Assembly (NCBI RefSeq): GCF_000196675.2
Contig: NC_015312.1
Span: forward strand, 868,001 to 932,000
DNA from: Pseudonocardia benzenivorans CB1190
GTDB taxonomy: Bacteria > Actinomycetota > Actinomycetes > Mycobacteriales > Pseudonocardiaceae
DNA: 64,000 nucleotides
Direction of reading: 5' to 3'
In this document: positions 1-9,487 of the stretch, piece after piece
Layout of the letters: every line of letters begins with the position of its first letter
Numbering within the stretch: the stretch's first letter is position 1
Notes under the pieces: model-generated
Told to the model about the DNA's origin: nothing
Databases searched by the model: none
The model's input: the letters and a program-made list of their open reading frames with translations, nothing else
Program-made: the position numbers and the translations under genes

Positions 1-745
1 GCGACTTACCCGTGACGTCGCGGAAGAGATGAGAGAACGCGGACGGGCTGAGTGAAACCTGCTCCGCCATGTCGCTCACCGTCAGGGGCTCGGACATGTT
101 CTTCCGCACGTAGGAGATGACCTCGCTGACCGGGTTGCTGGCGGCCTGGGTGGCGGCGATCTCCAGCAGCCGGGAGTACTGCTCCGCCTGCAGCACCCGG
201 TAGACCATCTCCTGCAGGTAGACCGGCGCCAGCACCCGCCGGTCGGCCCCGGTGTGCGTCGCACGGAGGAACCGCATCGCCGCGCCCATCAGGTTACGGT
301 CGAGCGCGGTGACGAACGCGCGCTCCGGCTTGCTCTCCACCGGCCGCCCGAAGGTCGTGGTGCGGCGGTCGAGGATGTCCGACGACACCCGCCGGACCAG
401 GGTGGGATCGATCTGCAGGACGAAGGACAGGAAGGGCTTGGCCGGGGTGGCTTCGAGGATCTCGGCCTGGAAGTGCTGGCTGCTGCTCAGCACCAGGTAG
501 TTGAACGGGTCATAGAAGTACTGCTGCCCGTCGACCGTGACGCATTTGCGCCCCTGCGCGATGATGCACAGCGACAGCGACTTGACCTCGGCCCACTTCG
601 GCGCGGCCGGGTGCGTGAAACGATAGAACGTCAGCCCTGGCCATCCCCCGTTATTGCCGCCGAGCTCCGGGGCACGGGATCGGATCTCGGTGAGCAGGTC
701 ACCCGAGGTGTGGATCTCGTCGAGCTGACGAAGCATTTCGGTCAT
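1..745 (-). CDS. AraC-family transcriptional regulator, 3' end cut by the window edge
   Basis: The reading frame starts MTEMLRQLDE at position 745 and runs off the window. Residues about 30-190 fit the AraC_N-type cupin ligand-sensing region (WAEVKSLSLCIIAQGRK, then a stretch ending LQIDPTLVRRVSSDIL). From about residue 205 the first helix-turn-helix of an AraC DNA-binding domain follows (MAEQVSLSPSAFSHLFRDVT); the second HTH is missing because the window ends. The start is set by a GGGAG box about 12 bases upstream; an ATG 8 bases further upstream is out of frame and stops at once. The gene lies downstream of, and on the same strand as, the catechol genes. A role in controlling aromatic catabolism is therefore plausible, but only from context. 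Confidence 0.85.
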   Translation of the reverse strand, partial: MTEMLRQLDEIHTSGDLLTEIRSRAPELGGNNGGWPGLTFYRFTHPAAPKWAEVKSLSLCIIAQGRKCVTVDGQQYFYDPFNYLVLSSSQHFQAEILEATPAKPFLSFVLQIDPTLVRRVSSDILDRRTTTFGRPVESKPERAFVTALDRNLMGAAMRFLRATHTGADRRVLAPVYLQEMVYRVLQAEQYSRLLEIAATQAASNPVSEVISYVRKNMSEPLTVSDMAEQVSLSPSAFSHLFRDVTGKS

Positions 746-789
746 GTCGGCATCTCCCGTGGTGTCGATCATCGAGCCCGGCGTCCGAT

Positions 790-1076
790 CGAGGAGTAGC
801 CGACTGGGCTGCGAGTGCCGCGCTCGGTTCGGCCGGGGCCAGTGCCGCGTGCGACTCGGCGGGGGCCAGCGATACCGCGCTCGGTTCGGCCGGAGCTACC
901 AGCGCCCCACCACGCGGCTGGGCCGAGGCCGGTGCCACGCCGTACCGCTCACCTGCAGGTACCAGCGCCGCTGCGTACGGCCCGGTCGGGACCACCTCCG
1001 TCGCCACGTGCGGCTCGACCGGAGCTACCAGCGCCGCGCCGTATCGCTCAGCGCTCGCCCTAGCCGCCTGAGCAGG
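790..1076. repeat. degenerate GC-rich repeat block of about 30-bp units
   Basis: Variants of CTCGGTTCGGCCGG and ACCAGCGCCGC recur every 27-36 bases. Read on the minus strand they would encode Ala/Pro/Glu-rich repeats (ALVAPAEPSA-like) that could begin at a GTG near 1100 behind GGAGG. That frame then runs out of frame into the start of the AraC gene, so I do not call it a gene. It may be the eroded tail of a repetitive surface or linker protein. Confidence 0.4.
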
Positions 1077-1431
1077 CAATTCGAGCTCGACCGGTAGTCC
1101 AATCACCGCATTCCTCCCCATGCAGGTTCCCGGTGCGCACCCCATCCCGTGCGGCACTGATCGACATTACGGCTGGCCGGGGACCGCGATGATGTGGATT
1201 CCTGCTGAGTTCGTGCGGATTCCGACTGGATCGCCGTTGGCGGGGATTGGCCGTGGGGCGAGGCGTTGCACCGGACGTCGGGTGCCAGGCGGTATCGGCG
1301 TTCTGGGAGAGGGATGGTTGAGTTTCGGGCACGCCTTCGGCGCACCGGTGGGGATTCGCGCTCGTATGCTCATCATGGCGGGGTGGCTGGTGGCGCGAAT
1401 TCCCACCGGATCGCATGCCCGGTCACCCTAA

Positions 1432-1710
1432 GTACCGGCGCTCGTTGCGGAAATCCACCCAACGGGCGGTACGCCAGTCGACCCCGCCCGCCGCCACGGC
1501 CGCGACGTCCAGTTGATGGACCAGGGCGAGGGCATGGTCACCCTCACCTCAGACCAACCGGTGGCGGTGGGGGCGGCGACCTATGGGCGGGTCGATGCCG
1601 AAGCCCGCCGCCGCAAACCCAGCGAATCAGACAAAACCCGCACACCACCTGCACCCACACCCGAACCCGCGCCCGACGCCAAGCCCGACAACGAACCACC
1701 ACCCTTCTAA
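1432..1710 (+). pseudogene. possible remnant of a DUF222/HNH (13E12-repeat-like) gene
   Basis: An open frame follows a TAA near 1430 and reads PALVAEIHPTGGTPVDP, then GRDVQLMDQGEGMVTL and VAVGAATYGRVDAEARRR, before a Pro-rich tail and a stop at 1708-1710. The middle part loosely recalls the DUF222 region of 13E12-repeat/HNH proteins, which are common mobile passengers in actinobacteria. There is no convincing start and no HNH motif. It could equally be a chance open frame in GC-rich DNA. Confidence 0.2.
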
Positions 1711-1756
1711 CACTCCACGCCGAGCAACGTTGATGCATTCTCCCGCTGTCCGATCG

Positions 1757-1855
1757 GGAATCCCAGTCACCGGCGCCGGACACGTGGTCGCCAACGTCGG
1801 ACACCCGCTCACCGACGCCGGACACCCGGTCACCATCGTCGGACACGTGGTCACC
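1757..1855. repeat. 21-bp tandem repeats resembling an orphan IS21-type end
   Basis: Three full 21-bp units start at 1778, 1799 and 1820, with partial units on both sides (about 1757-1777 and 1841-1855). On the minus strand each unit reads as a variant of GTGTCCGRCGNYGGTGACC. IS21-family elements carry multiple terminal repeats that bind the transposase, often beginning TGTCCG. No istA/istB lies beside this array, so it would be a solo end left after deletion. The repeat is directly visible; the IS21 assignment is inference. Confidence 0.45.
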
Positions 1856-1988
1856 ACCCCCGAATCGGCCGGGTGCATGCGGATCGGCCGGATGCCGGCA
1901 AGCCACGACCGGACACGGAGGGCGCCAAGCGCCGAAAGCGGTCCGGCTGCTCCCGCGTTCCCTGCGGGAGCAGCCGGATCACACCTGC

Positions 1989-3110
1989 TCATCCCCGGGT
2001 GAGTCGGCGCACCTTCTCCTCGTCGAGTGTCACCCCGAGGCCGGGACCGTGCGGTACGTGCAGGTGCCCGTCCCGGTAGTCGAGCGGCTCGACGAGCAGC
2101 TCCTCGGCCATCAGCAGCGGCCCGAACAGTTCGCTGCCGAAGGTCACCGACGGGGTGGCGCAGCACAGGTGCAGCCCGGCGACCGTGCCGATCGGCGATT
2201 CGATGGCCGTGCCGCCGTGGCACGGTATCCCGGCCGCGGTGGCGACCGCGGCGATCCGCTGGGTCACCGTGAAACCGCCGGACTTGGTGACCTTCAGCGA
2301 GAAGATGTCCGCCGCGTTGGCCTTGACGATGCGCAGCGCGTCCTGTTCGCTGCGCAGGCTCTCGTCCGCCATGATCGGGATCTCCAGGAGCTGGGCGAGC
2401 CGGGCCGCCCCGTCGATGTCCCAGGCCGGCAGCGGCTGCTCGATGAGCTCGACGCCGGCGGCCTGCAGCCGCGGAAGGTAGCGGGTGGCGGTCAGCTCGT
2501 CCCATGCCGCATTGATGTCCACCCGCAGGCTCGCCCGGGAAGCCAGCGCCGAGGCGACCTTTTCGATCCGCTCGACATCGGCCTCCGGATCCTGCGAACC
2601 CATCTTCAGCTTGAAACTGGCGTGCTTCCCGGCATCCAGCTTGCCGGTGGCCTCCTCGATGATCTCGTCCGGCCGGGCGGCACCCAGCGCCCAGGTGACC
2701 GGGACACGGTCCTGCGCGAGCCCGCCGAGCAGCGCGTACACCGGCAACCCGACGGTCCTGCCCCAGGCATCGAAGAGCGCCACCTCCACCGCGGCCTTGG
2801 CGAACCGGTTCTCCGCGACCAGCCGGTCCATGGTGGCGCGCAAGGCCGGCACCTCGGCGACGTCCCGACCGACGAGCAGTGGCGCGAGGTACCGGTCGAT
2901 GACGACCTTCATCGTCTCCACCGATTCCCCGCCCCACCATGGGCCGCCGGGAACGACACCTTCGCCGATCCCGACGGCACCGTCCACGGTTCGCACCCGG
3001 ACGAGCACCACGCTCTGGTGGTCGATCTGTGTCACCGAGAACTTGTGCAGCCTTCGAAGTGGGATGTCCACAATGTCCGCGGTCACCGACTCGATGCGAG
3101 CCGTGTTCAC
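1989..3110 (-). CDS. catB: muconate cycloisomerase (catechol ortho-cleavage pathway)
   Basis: CatB converts cis,cis-muconate to muconolactone in the beta-ketoadipate pathway. The 373-residue product has the normal length and the enolase-superfamily layout: an N-terminal capping domain and a TIM barrel with catalytic FKLKM (KxK), Mg2+ ligands around RVDINAAWD, LIEQPLPAWD and MADESL, and the second lysine in FSLKVTKSGG. The GTG start (VNTARIESVTAD) follows a strong GAGGAG box. It lies 36 bases downstream of catA on the same strand, so the two are probably cotranscribed. This is the only member of the local pathway that looks intact. Related muconate-lactonizing enzymes with other substrates cannot be fully excluded. 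Confidence 0.92.
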   Translation of the reverse strand: MNTARIESVTADIVDIPLRRLHKFSVTQIDHQSVVLVRVRTVDGAVGIGEGVVPGGPWWGGESVETMKVVIDRYLAPLLVGRDVAEVPALRATMDRLVAENRFAKAAVEVALFDAWGRTVGLPVYALLGGLAQDRVPVTWALGAARPDEIIEEATGKLDAGKHASFKLKMGSQDPEADVERIEKVASALASRASLRVDINAAWDELTATRYLPRLQAAGVELIEQPLPAWDIDGAARLAQLLEIPIMADESLRSEQDALRIVKANAADIFSLKVTKSGGFTVTQRIAAVATAAGIPCHGGTAIESPIGTVAGLHLCCATPSVTFGSELFGPLLMAEELLVEPLDYRDGHLHVPHGPGLGVTLDEEKVRRLTRG

Positions 3111-3145
3111 AGGGTTTCTCCTCTGTTGTGCGGTGGCAGGAAGGT

Positions 3146-3996
<851 letters not shown>

Positions 3997-4012
3997 GGCG
4001 ACTCTCCTTTTC

Positions 4013-4563
4013 TCAGCCCAGAAACTCGTCCACCGCGGCCGCGGTGCGCTCGAACTGCTCCACCTGCGGGATATGCCCGCTGTCGGAGATGATGGCGACC
4101 TTGCTGTCGGCGATGAGGCCGGCGAAGTCCTCGGCGTAGCTGGCCGAAACGAGCGCGTCGTCCTCGCCCCACACGATCAGGGTGCTCGCGGTGACCCGGT
4201 GCAGCCGGTTGCGCAGCCCGCGGTCGGGGATCGGCCAGGCGAACTTGCCGGTGCAACCCAGCGCCCAGACCATGCCGGCGGTGGCCGCGCGGGCGGCCTC
4301 CTCGTCATCGGGCAGTGTCAGCATCGCCCGCGCCGCCGGGCTCGACGGGTCCTTGAACAGCAGGGCCGGCAGCTGATCCGGCGGGGTCGCGACCCAGTTG
4401 GCGACCGGGGCTTCCTCGCGCCACAGGCCGATCGGGTCGAGCAGCACCAGCTTTTCCGGCAGCCCGGGGAAGAACGAGGCCAGCTCGGCGGCCAGCATGC
4501 CACCGAACGACTGCCCGACCACAACGGGCCGGTTCAGCCCGAGCCGGCGCACCAGCTCCACTC
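4013..4563 (-). pseudogene. 3-oxoadipate enol-lactonase-like alpha/beta hydrolase, N-terminus missing
   Basis: The frame contains the C-terminal two thirds of an alpha/beta hydrolase: nucleophile elbow VVGQSFGGML, acid-loop VWGEDDALVSA and catalytic His in SDSGHIPQVEQF. The oxyanion-hole HG motif and the first strands that normally precede the elbow by 70-100 residues are absent. Upstream of the possible GTG at 4563 the frame enters repetitive, non-protein-like sequence. It sits 16 bases upstream of catA on the same strand, where a catD/pcaD-type lactonase would fit the pathway. The exact substrate is not provable from the fragment. Confidence 0.7.
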
Positions 4564-5320
4564 TCCCTGCCGTGTTCGCGGGTTTCCCCGCTTCCATTCT
4601 TCGTTCCGCGTGTTTTCTGGCGGCGCAGCCCCCAGGCCCCGCCCGGCGGGGCTTCGCCCCCCGGGCCCCCGCTGTGGTCGGCTCGGTTTCGGATCTTGTG
4701 TTCTTCGGTGGGTCCGGTTTCTGTTGCTCGGGTCTGTCCGGGCGGAGCTCGCAGGCCCCTCGGACCCCAGCTGTGGTCGGGTCGGTTTCGGACTTGTGTT
4801 GTTCGGTGGGCCGGTTTCGCTCGCTCGGGTCTGTCCGGGGGAGCCCGCAGCTCGATGAGCAGGGCTTCGGCTCACCGTGGTCGGCCTTGTGCGGATCTGT
4901 GTTCGCCTTGGGCCGGGCTTGCCGCCGCTCGTGCCGGGGGTTCGCGGCGTTGTCGTCGAGCGACGGGCCTTTGCTCAACCCTCCACAGTGGTCGTCTCAG
5001 CGTCGATCTTGTGTTCTCCGCGGGGTCCGCGTACACCCGCTCGGGTCGAATGTCGCGGGGCACCGGTCCTGTTCTTGTCCCGGGCGTCTGTCGGGCGGAG
5101 GCCGCAGGTCCCGCTCGGTTCGCCTCCGCGGGACCCTCGCCGTGGTCGGCTGATCCTGGACCCGGCCTTCTCCATGATCCGCCACTCACCGGGTCCCGGC
5201 TCCTCGTCCGGGGCCTGATCGGAATCGGCGCGTCGGCGCTGGACCCGTTGCCGCGCAGCACTTCGGACCCGGTACGGTCGGCCCGCGGCGTCGCGGGGGC
5301 GGCCGTGCGCATCCCGGGAG
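4564..5320. repeat. degenerate tandem array of ~100-bp units in a gene-less stretch
   Basis: No gene is visible here. A motif (GCTGTGGTCGG and variants) marks unit starts at about 4671, 4770, 4874, 4985 and 5139, giving spacings of about 99, 104, 111 and 154 bases. The first two units share long stretches such as TCGGTTTCGGA, CTTGTGTT and CTCGGGTCTGTCCGGG; later units are more diverged. The array abuts the point where the hydrolase loses its N-terminus, so a repeat-associated deletion is a reasonable inference. The unit does not match any mobile element that I recognise. Confidence 0.55.
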
Positions 5321-5902
5321 GTGGGTCCGGTCCGTCGGCGGTCGATGGTCTGCGCGATCTGCGCGTTGGTGGCGGCGGCTCTCGCGGCCTTCGCGGCGGT
5401 CAACCCGTTCCACCTGCGTTGGGGCGGTCCGGCGACGGCGGTTCTCGTCGGACTGACGATCGCCCTGGTCACCGCGGCGGCGGCCGTCGTGCCGCGGCGG
5501 CGGGCCAACCGGATCGTCACCGCGGTGCTGGGCACGCTGATACTCGTGGGGTGGTGCGCGGCGGCGATCGTCGGGCTGCGGTTCTCCGGCCCGCAGCGCG
5601 ACGTGACCACGGTCGCGGCCGGGAACTACCGGCTGGTCGTGGTCGAGGGCCACGCGTTCGTCGACACCGTCTACTCCGTGCATCTGCGGCGCGGATCCGG
5701 TCCGCTGGAGCAGGACTCGTTGGTGTGGCAGGGCCTGGCCGAGGGCTCGCCGCCCGCGCAGGTGCGGTTCCATGGCGATCCGGCGGCCGACCAGCAGGTC
5801 GAGGTCGTCGCGGGGCCCGGTTGCGGCTACCGCTCCCGTTACGACTCCCTTACTCTCGCAGTGGATCCGGTACACAGACCGTTGCGACTCGACGGCTGCT
5901 GA
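5321..5902 (+). CDS. hypothetical membrane protein
   Basis: The 193-residue product has three hydrophobic segments in its first half (about residues 9-27, 38-57 and 65-86) and then an extracytoplasmic-looking domain with VTTVAAGNYRLVVVEGHAFV and two cysteines near the end (GPGCGYRS and a terminal Cys). The GTG start follows CCCGGGAG. I do not recognise a family. It is followed by the AsnC-type regulator after 107 bases, with no sign of coupling. Confidence 0.7.
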   Translation: MGPVRRRSMVCAICALVAAALAAFAAVNPFHLRWGGPATAVLVGLTIALVTAAAAVVPRRRANRIVTAVLGTLILVGWCAAAIVGLRFSGPQRDVTTVAAGNYRLVVVEGHAFVDTVYSVHLRRGSGPLEQDSLVWQGLAEGSPPAQVRFHGDPAADQQVEVVAGPGCGYRSRYDSLTLAVDPVHRPLRLDGC

Positions 5903-6009
5903 CCCCGTCGGGCTACCGCCTACGGGGGACGCCGGGCGGCAGCACCGACGCTGCGTCATCCGGCAGGATGATCTCGGCGAACGGGCACGACATGGACGGC
6001 GGGGTGTAG

Positions 6010-6975
6010 GTGACGGGCACCCTGGCCCCGCTGGACCGTCGCATCGTGGGGGCGTTGCAGGTCGACGGCCGTGCCTCCTGGGAGCGCATCGCCGCCGCGC
6101 TGGGTGAGCCCGAGGGCGTCGTCGCGCGGCACGGGTCGGAGCTGCTGGCCGACGGCGTCGTCCGCGTGACCGGCGCGCCGCCGCCGCCGCCCGGCGCGCT
6201 CGTCGCGCTGCGCTGCGAGCCGGGCAAGGAGCGGATCGGTGCGCTGGCACTGGCCAACCGTCGCGACACCCGGTTCGCCCACGTGCTGGCCGGCCCGTTC
6301 GGCTGCCTCGCCGAGATCGACTGCGAGCCCGGGAGGCTGCCCACCGTCGTGCTCGACGAGCTGCCGTTGCTGCCCGGCCTCGCGGGATCGACCGTGTGGA
6401 CGGTGTTGCGCACGGTCCGCACCTCGGCGCAGTGGCGGCCGGGGCTGCTCACCGAGGCCGAGCACGAGGCACTCGTCGACGTCGATCCACCCCCGGAGTA
6501 CGCGCCGTTCGGCGAGACGAAGGACGTCAGCCGGCTCGATGCGCTGCTGCTCGCGGCCCTGTCCCACGACGGCCGCCGCGATGTCGACGAGCTCGCCGGT
6601 GTGACGGGCCTGTCGGCCTCGGCGGTGCGCAGGCGGGTGGAGCGGCTGCGCCGGGAGGGCGGGCTGCGGCTGCGCGTCGTGGTCGACCCGGCGCTGCTGG
6701 GGTTCGCGGTCCGGGCGATCGTGTCGGTGCGCTGCGCCCCGCGCGACGTCGAGGCCGTCGCGACGGCGCTGTGCCGGGAGCCGTCGGTGCGCTATGCGGG
6801 CGCCGTGTCGGGCGACAGGCAGCTGGTCGCCGAGGTCGCGCTCCCGACGGTCGACGCCCTGCACGACCTGCTCACCTCGGCGGCCTGGCTGGAGCGGGTG
6901 ACGTCGGCGGAGTCGTGGCTGGTCGTCGGCACCCTGAAGCGCGACGGGCTGTTCACCCTCCCCGCGGAGCACTGA
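6010..6975 (+). CDS. two-domain Lrp/AsnC-family transcriptional regulator
   Basis: At 321 residues this is about twice the length of a classical Lrp protein. It has an N-terminal winged helix (LDRRIVGALQVDGRASWERI, residues about 8-45), a degenerate ligand-binding domain, and then a second HTH (VDELAGVTGLSASAVRRRVE, about 195-215) with a second AsnC-type ligand domain (ending WLVVGTLKRDGLF). Such tandem AsnC proteins are common in actinobacteria. The GTG start is supported by the N-terminal HTH beginning within the first residues. The effector and targets are unknown; the divergent or convergent neighbours give no hint. Confidence 0.85.
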   Translation: MTGTLAPLDRRIVGALQVDGRASWERIAAALGEPEGVVARHGSELLADGVVRVTGAPPPPPGALVALRCEPGKERIGALALANRRDTRFAHVLAGPFGCLAEIDCEPGRLPTVVLDELPLLPGLAGSTVWTVLRTVRTSAQWRPGLLTEAEHEALVDVDPPPEYAPFGETKDVSRLDALLLAALSHDGRRDVDELAGVTGLSASAVRRRVERLRREGGLRLRVVVDPALLGFAVRAIVSVRCAPRDVEAVATALCREPSVRYAGAVSGDRQLVAEVALPTVDALHDLLTSAAWLERVTSAESWLVVGTLKRDGLFTLPAEH

Positions 6976-6990
6976 GTCGCGTGGGCGGGA

Positions 6991-8574
6991 TCAGCGCCAG
7001 GACGGGAGCCATAGCTCGGCCTGCCACTGGCTCTGCGTGATCGCGACGCCGTCGAGGATCGGCCAGAGCCACGCGAAGTTGGCGACGATCAGCCCCACCC
7101 ACAGTGCGACGACCAGCAGCCCGGTCTGCCGTCGTTCCCGCTGTGCCCGCGCCCGGCCGAGGACCTCGCCCATGACCAGCACCGTCCCCAGTACGAGGAA
7201 CGGCACCACCGGCGCCATGTAGAAGAAGTACATCTGCCGGTTGAGGTTGAGGAACCACGGCAGGAAGCCCGCGCCGTAGCCGACGAGGACGGCGACATAG
7301 CGCCAGTCGAACCGGGTGACCGCTCGCCACAGCGCCCACGCCCCGACGACGGGGGCCGGCCACCACAGGGCGGGGGTGCCGATCAGCATCACCGCGGACA
7401 CGCACTCGCTCTCGCCGCAGCCGGTGACGTCGGAGCCGCCCGCGTAGTAGTAGAGCATCGGGCGCAGGCCCATCGGCCATGTCCACGGCTTGGACTCCCA
7501 CGGGTGCGGGTTGCCCGGCGGGGTGTCGAGGCTCTCGTGGAAGGCGAGCACCTTGCCGCTGTAGTACCAGAGCGAGCGCAGCGCGTCGGGCACGAACGAG
7601 AACGGGCCACCGGTGCCGACGGCGATGCCGACGGCGTGCCGGTCGGTCGAGGTCTCGCTGCCGAACCACGCCCACCAGCACGCGAGGTAGGTCAGGAACG
7701 GGACGAGCGCGAGCGCCCAGATCGCGGGCAGCAGGTCGCGACGCACCGTGCCCACCCACGGCCGCTGCACCCCGGCGGCACGTCGCGCCGTGACGTCCCA
7801 GAGCACGGTCAGCACCGCGAACCCGACGACCCAGTAGACGCCGGACCACTTGACCGCGCAGCCCATCCCGAGCAGCACGCCGGTGCCGAAGCGCCACCAG
7901 CGGAAGCCGAGTCGCGGGCCGTACACCGTGTCGTCGACGCGGCCCTCGGCCATCACGACGGCCATCCGGGCCCGGACGTCGTCGCGGTCGCGCAGCATCG
8001 TGGTGAAGGCGGCGAGGACGAACAGCGCGGAGAAGACGTCGAGCATCCCGATGCGCGACTGCACGTGGCTGAGCCCGTCGCAGATCAGTAGCAGGCCGGC
8101 GACCCCGCCGAGCAGCGTCGACCGCGTCAGCCTGCGGCCCGCGCGGATGATCAGGACGATGCACAGGGTGCCCGCCGCCGCGGCCGCCACGCGCCAGCCG
8201 AGGCTGTCGTAGCCGAAGATCCACTCACCGATCGCGATGAGCTGTTTGGCCAGCGGGGGGTGAACCGTGAGCTCGTAGCCGGGGTTGTCCTCGACGCCGC
8301 CGTTCTGCAGCATCTGCCACGCCTGCGGGACGTAGTGCTTCTCGTCGAAGACGGGCGTGCCCTGGTCGGTGGGGTAGCGCAGGCCGGCGAAGCGGAGCAC
8401 GCCGCCCAGCACGCCGAGCACGATCGTGACGACCCAGCCGCGCAGCCTGTCGTCGAGACCGTCGACGCCGAGCCGGCGCCGGGGATCGGGCGAGGGCGGG
8501 GTACGCAACGGCGGCGGTGTCCCGATGACCTCCGGACTCGCCGTCAGGACGGCTCCTTCCCCGCGACCCCCCAC
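6991..8574 (-). CDS. polyprenol-phosphate-mannose protein mannosyltransferase (PMT, GT39)
   Basis: This is an integral membrane enzyme that transfers mannose from polyprenyl-phosphomannose to Ser/Thr of exported proteins. The product has the PMT signature: an acidic first loop (GTPVFDEKHYVPQAWQ), VHPPLAKQLIAIGEW, about ten hydrophobic segments, and the C-terminal NRQMYFFYMAPVVPF region. It corresponds to Rv1002c in M. tuberculosis and has the same divergent neighbour, rsmI. The start is uncertain: GTG 8574 gives 527 residues but has no clear ribosome site, while a GAAGGAG box lies just upstream of a GTC CTG pair near 8546. A CTG or TTG start is possible. Confidence 0.9.
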   Translation of the reverse strand: MGGRGEGAVLTASPEVIGTPPPLRTPPSPDPRRRLGVDGLDDRLRGWVVTIVLGVLGGVLRFAGLRYPTDQGTPVFDEKHYVPQAWQMLQNGGVEDNPGYELTVHPPLAKQLIAIGEWIFGYDSLGWRVAAAAAGTLCIVLIIRAGRRLTRSTLLGGVAGLLLICDGLSHVQSRIGMLDVFSALFVLAAFTTMLRDRDDVRARMAVVMAEGRVDDTVYGPRLGFRWWRFGTGVLLGMGCAVKWSGVYWVVGFAVLTVLWDVTARRAAGVQRPWVGTVRRDLLPAIWALALVPFLTYLACWWAWFGSETSTDRHAVGIAVGTGGPFSFVPDALRSLWYYSGKVLAFHESLDTPPGNPHPWESKPWTWPMGLRPMLYYYAGGSDVTGCGESECVSAVMLIGTPALWWPAPVVGAWALWRAVTRFDWRYVAVLVGYGAGFLPWFLNLNRQMYFFYMAPVVPFLVLGTVLVMGEVLGRARAQRERRQTGLLVVALWVGLIVANFAWLWPILDGVAITQSQWQAELWLPSWR

Positions 8575-8598
8575 GCGGGCCGATCGTAGGCTCTCGGC

Positions 8599-9447
8599 AT
8601 GAGCGCCGATTCCCCGGCGGGCCGTCTGGTCCTCGCCGCGACCCCGCTGGGCGACGCCCAGGACGCCTCGGTGCGCCTGCGCGACGCGCTCGCCGACGCC
8701 GACGTGATCGCCGCCGAGGACACCCGCCGGCTGCGCGCGCTGGCGGCCGCGCTCGACGTCACGGTGTCGGGAAAGGTCGTCAGCCACTACGACGCCGTGG
8801 AGGCCGCCCGGCTGCCGCGGCTGCTCGACGACGTGCGCGCGGGCCGCACCGTCCTCGTCGTCACCGACGCGGGCATGCCCGCCGTCTCCGATCCGGGCTA
8901 CCGCCTCGTCGCCGCCGCGGCCGCCGAGGACCTGCCGGTCACCTGCCTGCCCGGGCCGTCGGCGGTGACCACCGCGCTCGTGCTGTCGGGGCTGCCCTGC
9001 GAGCGGTTCTGCTTCGACGGCTTCGCCCCGCGCCGCTCCGGTGAGCGCCGTCGCTGGCTGGCGACGCTCGCGGTCGAGCGCCGGGCCGTTGTCTTCTTCG
9101 ACTCACCGAACCGGCTCGCCGACACCCTGCGCGAGGCCGTCGACGTCCTCGGCCCGGACCGGGCCGCCGCGGTGTGCCGGGAGCTGACGAAGCGCTACGA
9201 GGAGGTCGTCCGGGGCTCGTTGGCCGAGCTCGCGGAGTGGGCGGCGGGCGAGGTGCGCGGGGAGATCACCGTCGTGCTCGCGGGGGCCGACGCCGCCGAG
9301 GCGCCGTCGGTCGAGTCGCTCGTGCCCGAGGTACAGGCACGGGTGGACGACGGGGAGCGCCTGAAGGACGCCGTCGCCGCCGTCGCGGCGGCGACGAACA
9401 CGTCCAAACGCGACCTCTACAACGCGGCACTCGCCGCCCGCACGTAG
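8599..9447 (+). CDS. rsmI: 16S rRNA (cytidine1402-2'-O)-methyltransferase
   Basis: The 282-residue protein is a SAM-dependent tetrapyrrole-methylase-fold enzyme that modifies C1402 in the decoding centre of 16S rRNA. Family motifs are clear: LVLAATPLGDAQD at the N-terminus, AAEDTRR, SHYDAVE, VVTDAGMPAVSDPGYRLV and CLPGPSAVTTALVLSGLP. A C-terminal Lys/Arg-containing tail (NTSKRDLYNAALAAR) is also typical. The ATG at 8599 is 25 bases from the divergent mannosyltransferase start, the same arrangement as Rv1002c/Rv1003. The promoter must lie in or across this short gap. Confidence 0.95.
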   Translation: MSADSPAGRLVLAATPLGDAQDASVRLRDALADADVIAAEDTRRLRALAAALDVTVSGKVVSHYDAVEAARLPRLLDDVRAGRTVLVVTDAGMPAVSDPGYRLVAAAAAEDLPVTCLPGPSAVTTALVLSGLPCERFCFDGFAPRRSGERRRWLATLAVERRAVVFFDSPNRLADTLREAVDVLGPDRAAAVCRELTKRYEEVVRGSLAELAEWAAGEVRGEITVVLAGADAAEAPSVESLVPEVQARVDDGERLKDAVAAVAAATNTSKRDLYNAALAART

Positions 9448-9487
9448 CCGCGGGCCGGCGTCGGGCCGGCCGCGGGCCGGCGTCGGG

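Larger units (their letters stand above)
746..1988. other. gene-poor region between AraC regulator and catB
   Basis: I found no convincing intact gene in these 1.24 kb. The region holds a low-complexity repeat block (about 790-1076), a short plus-strand frame that may be a gene remnant (about 1432-1710), and a run of 21-bp repeats (1757-1855). Reading frames that cross it are repetitive or out of frame with their neighbours, and base composition is less uniform than in the adjacent genes. The likely history is insertion and decay of mobile DNA. Confidence 0.6.

Noticed and set aside
699..1157. Ala/Pro-rich minus-strand frame upstream of the AraC gene
   Set aside because: It is low-complexity, has no domain and continues out of frame into the AraC start; treated as repeats.
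4671..5160. Retron or group II intron in the repeat array
   Set aside because: No reverse transcriptase is nearby and the units show no consistent msr/msd-like or intron-domain fold.
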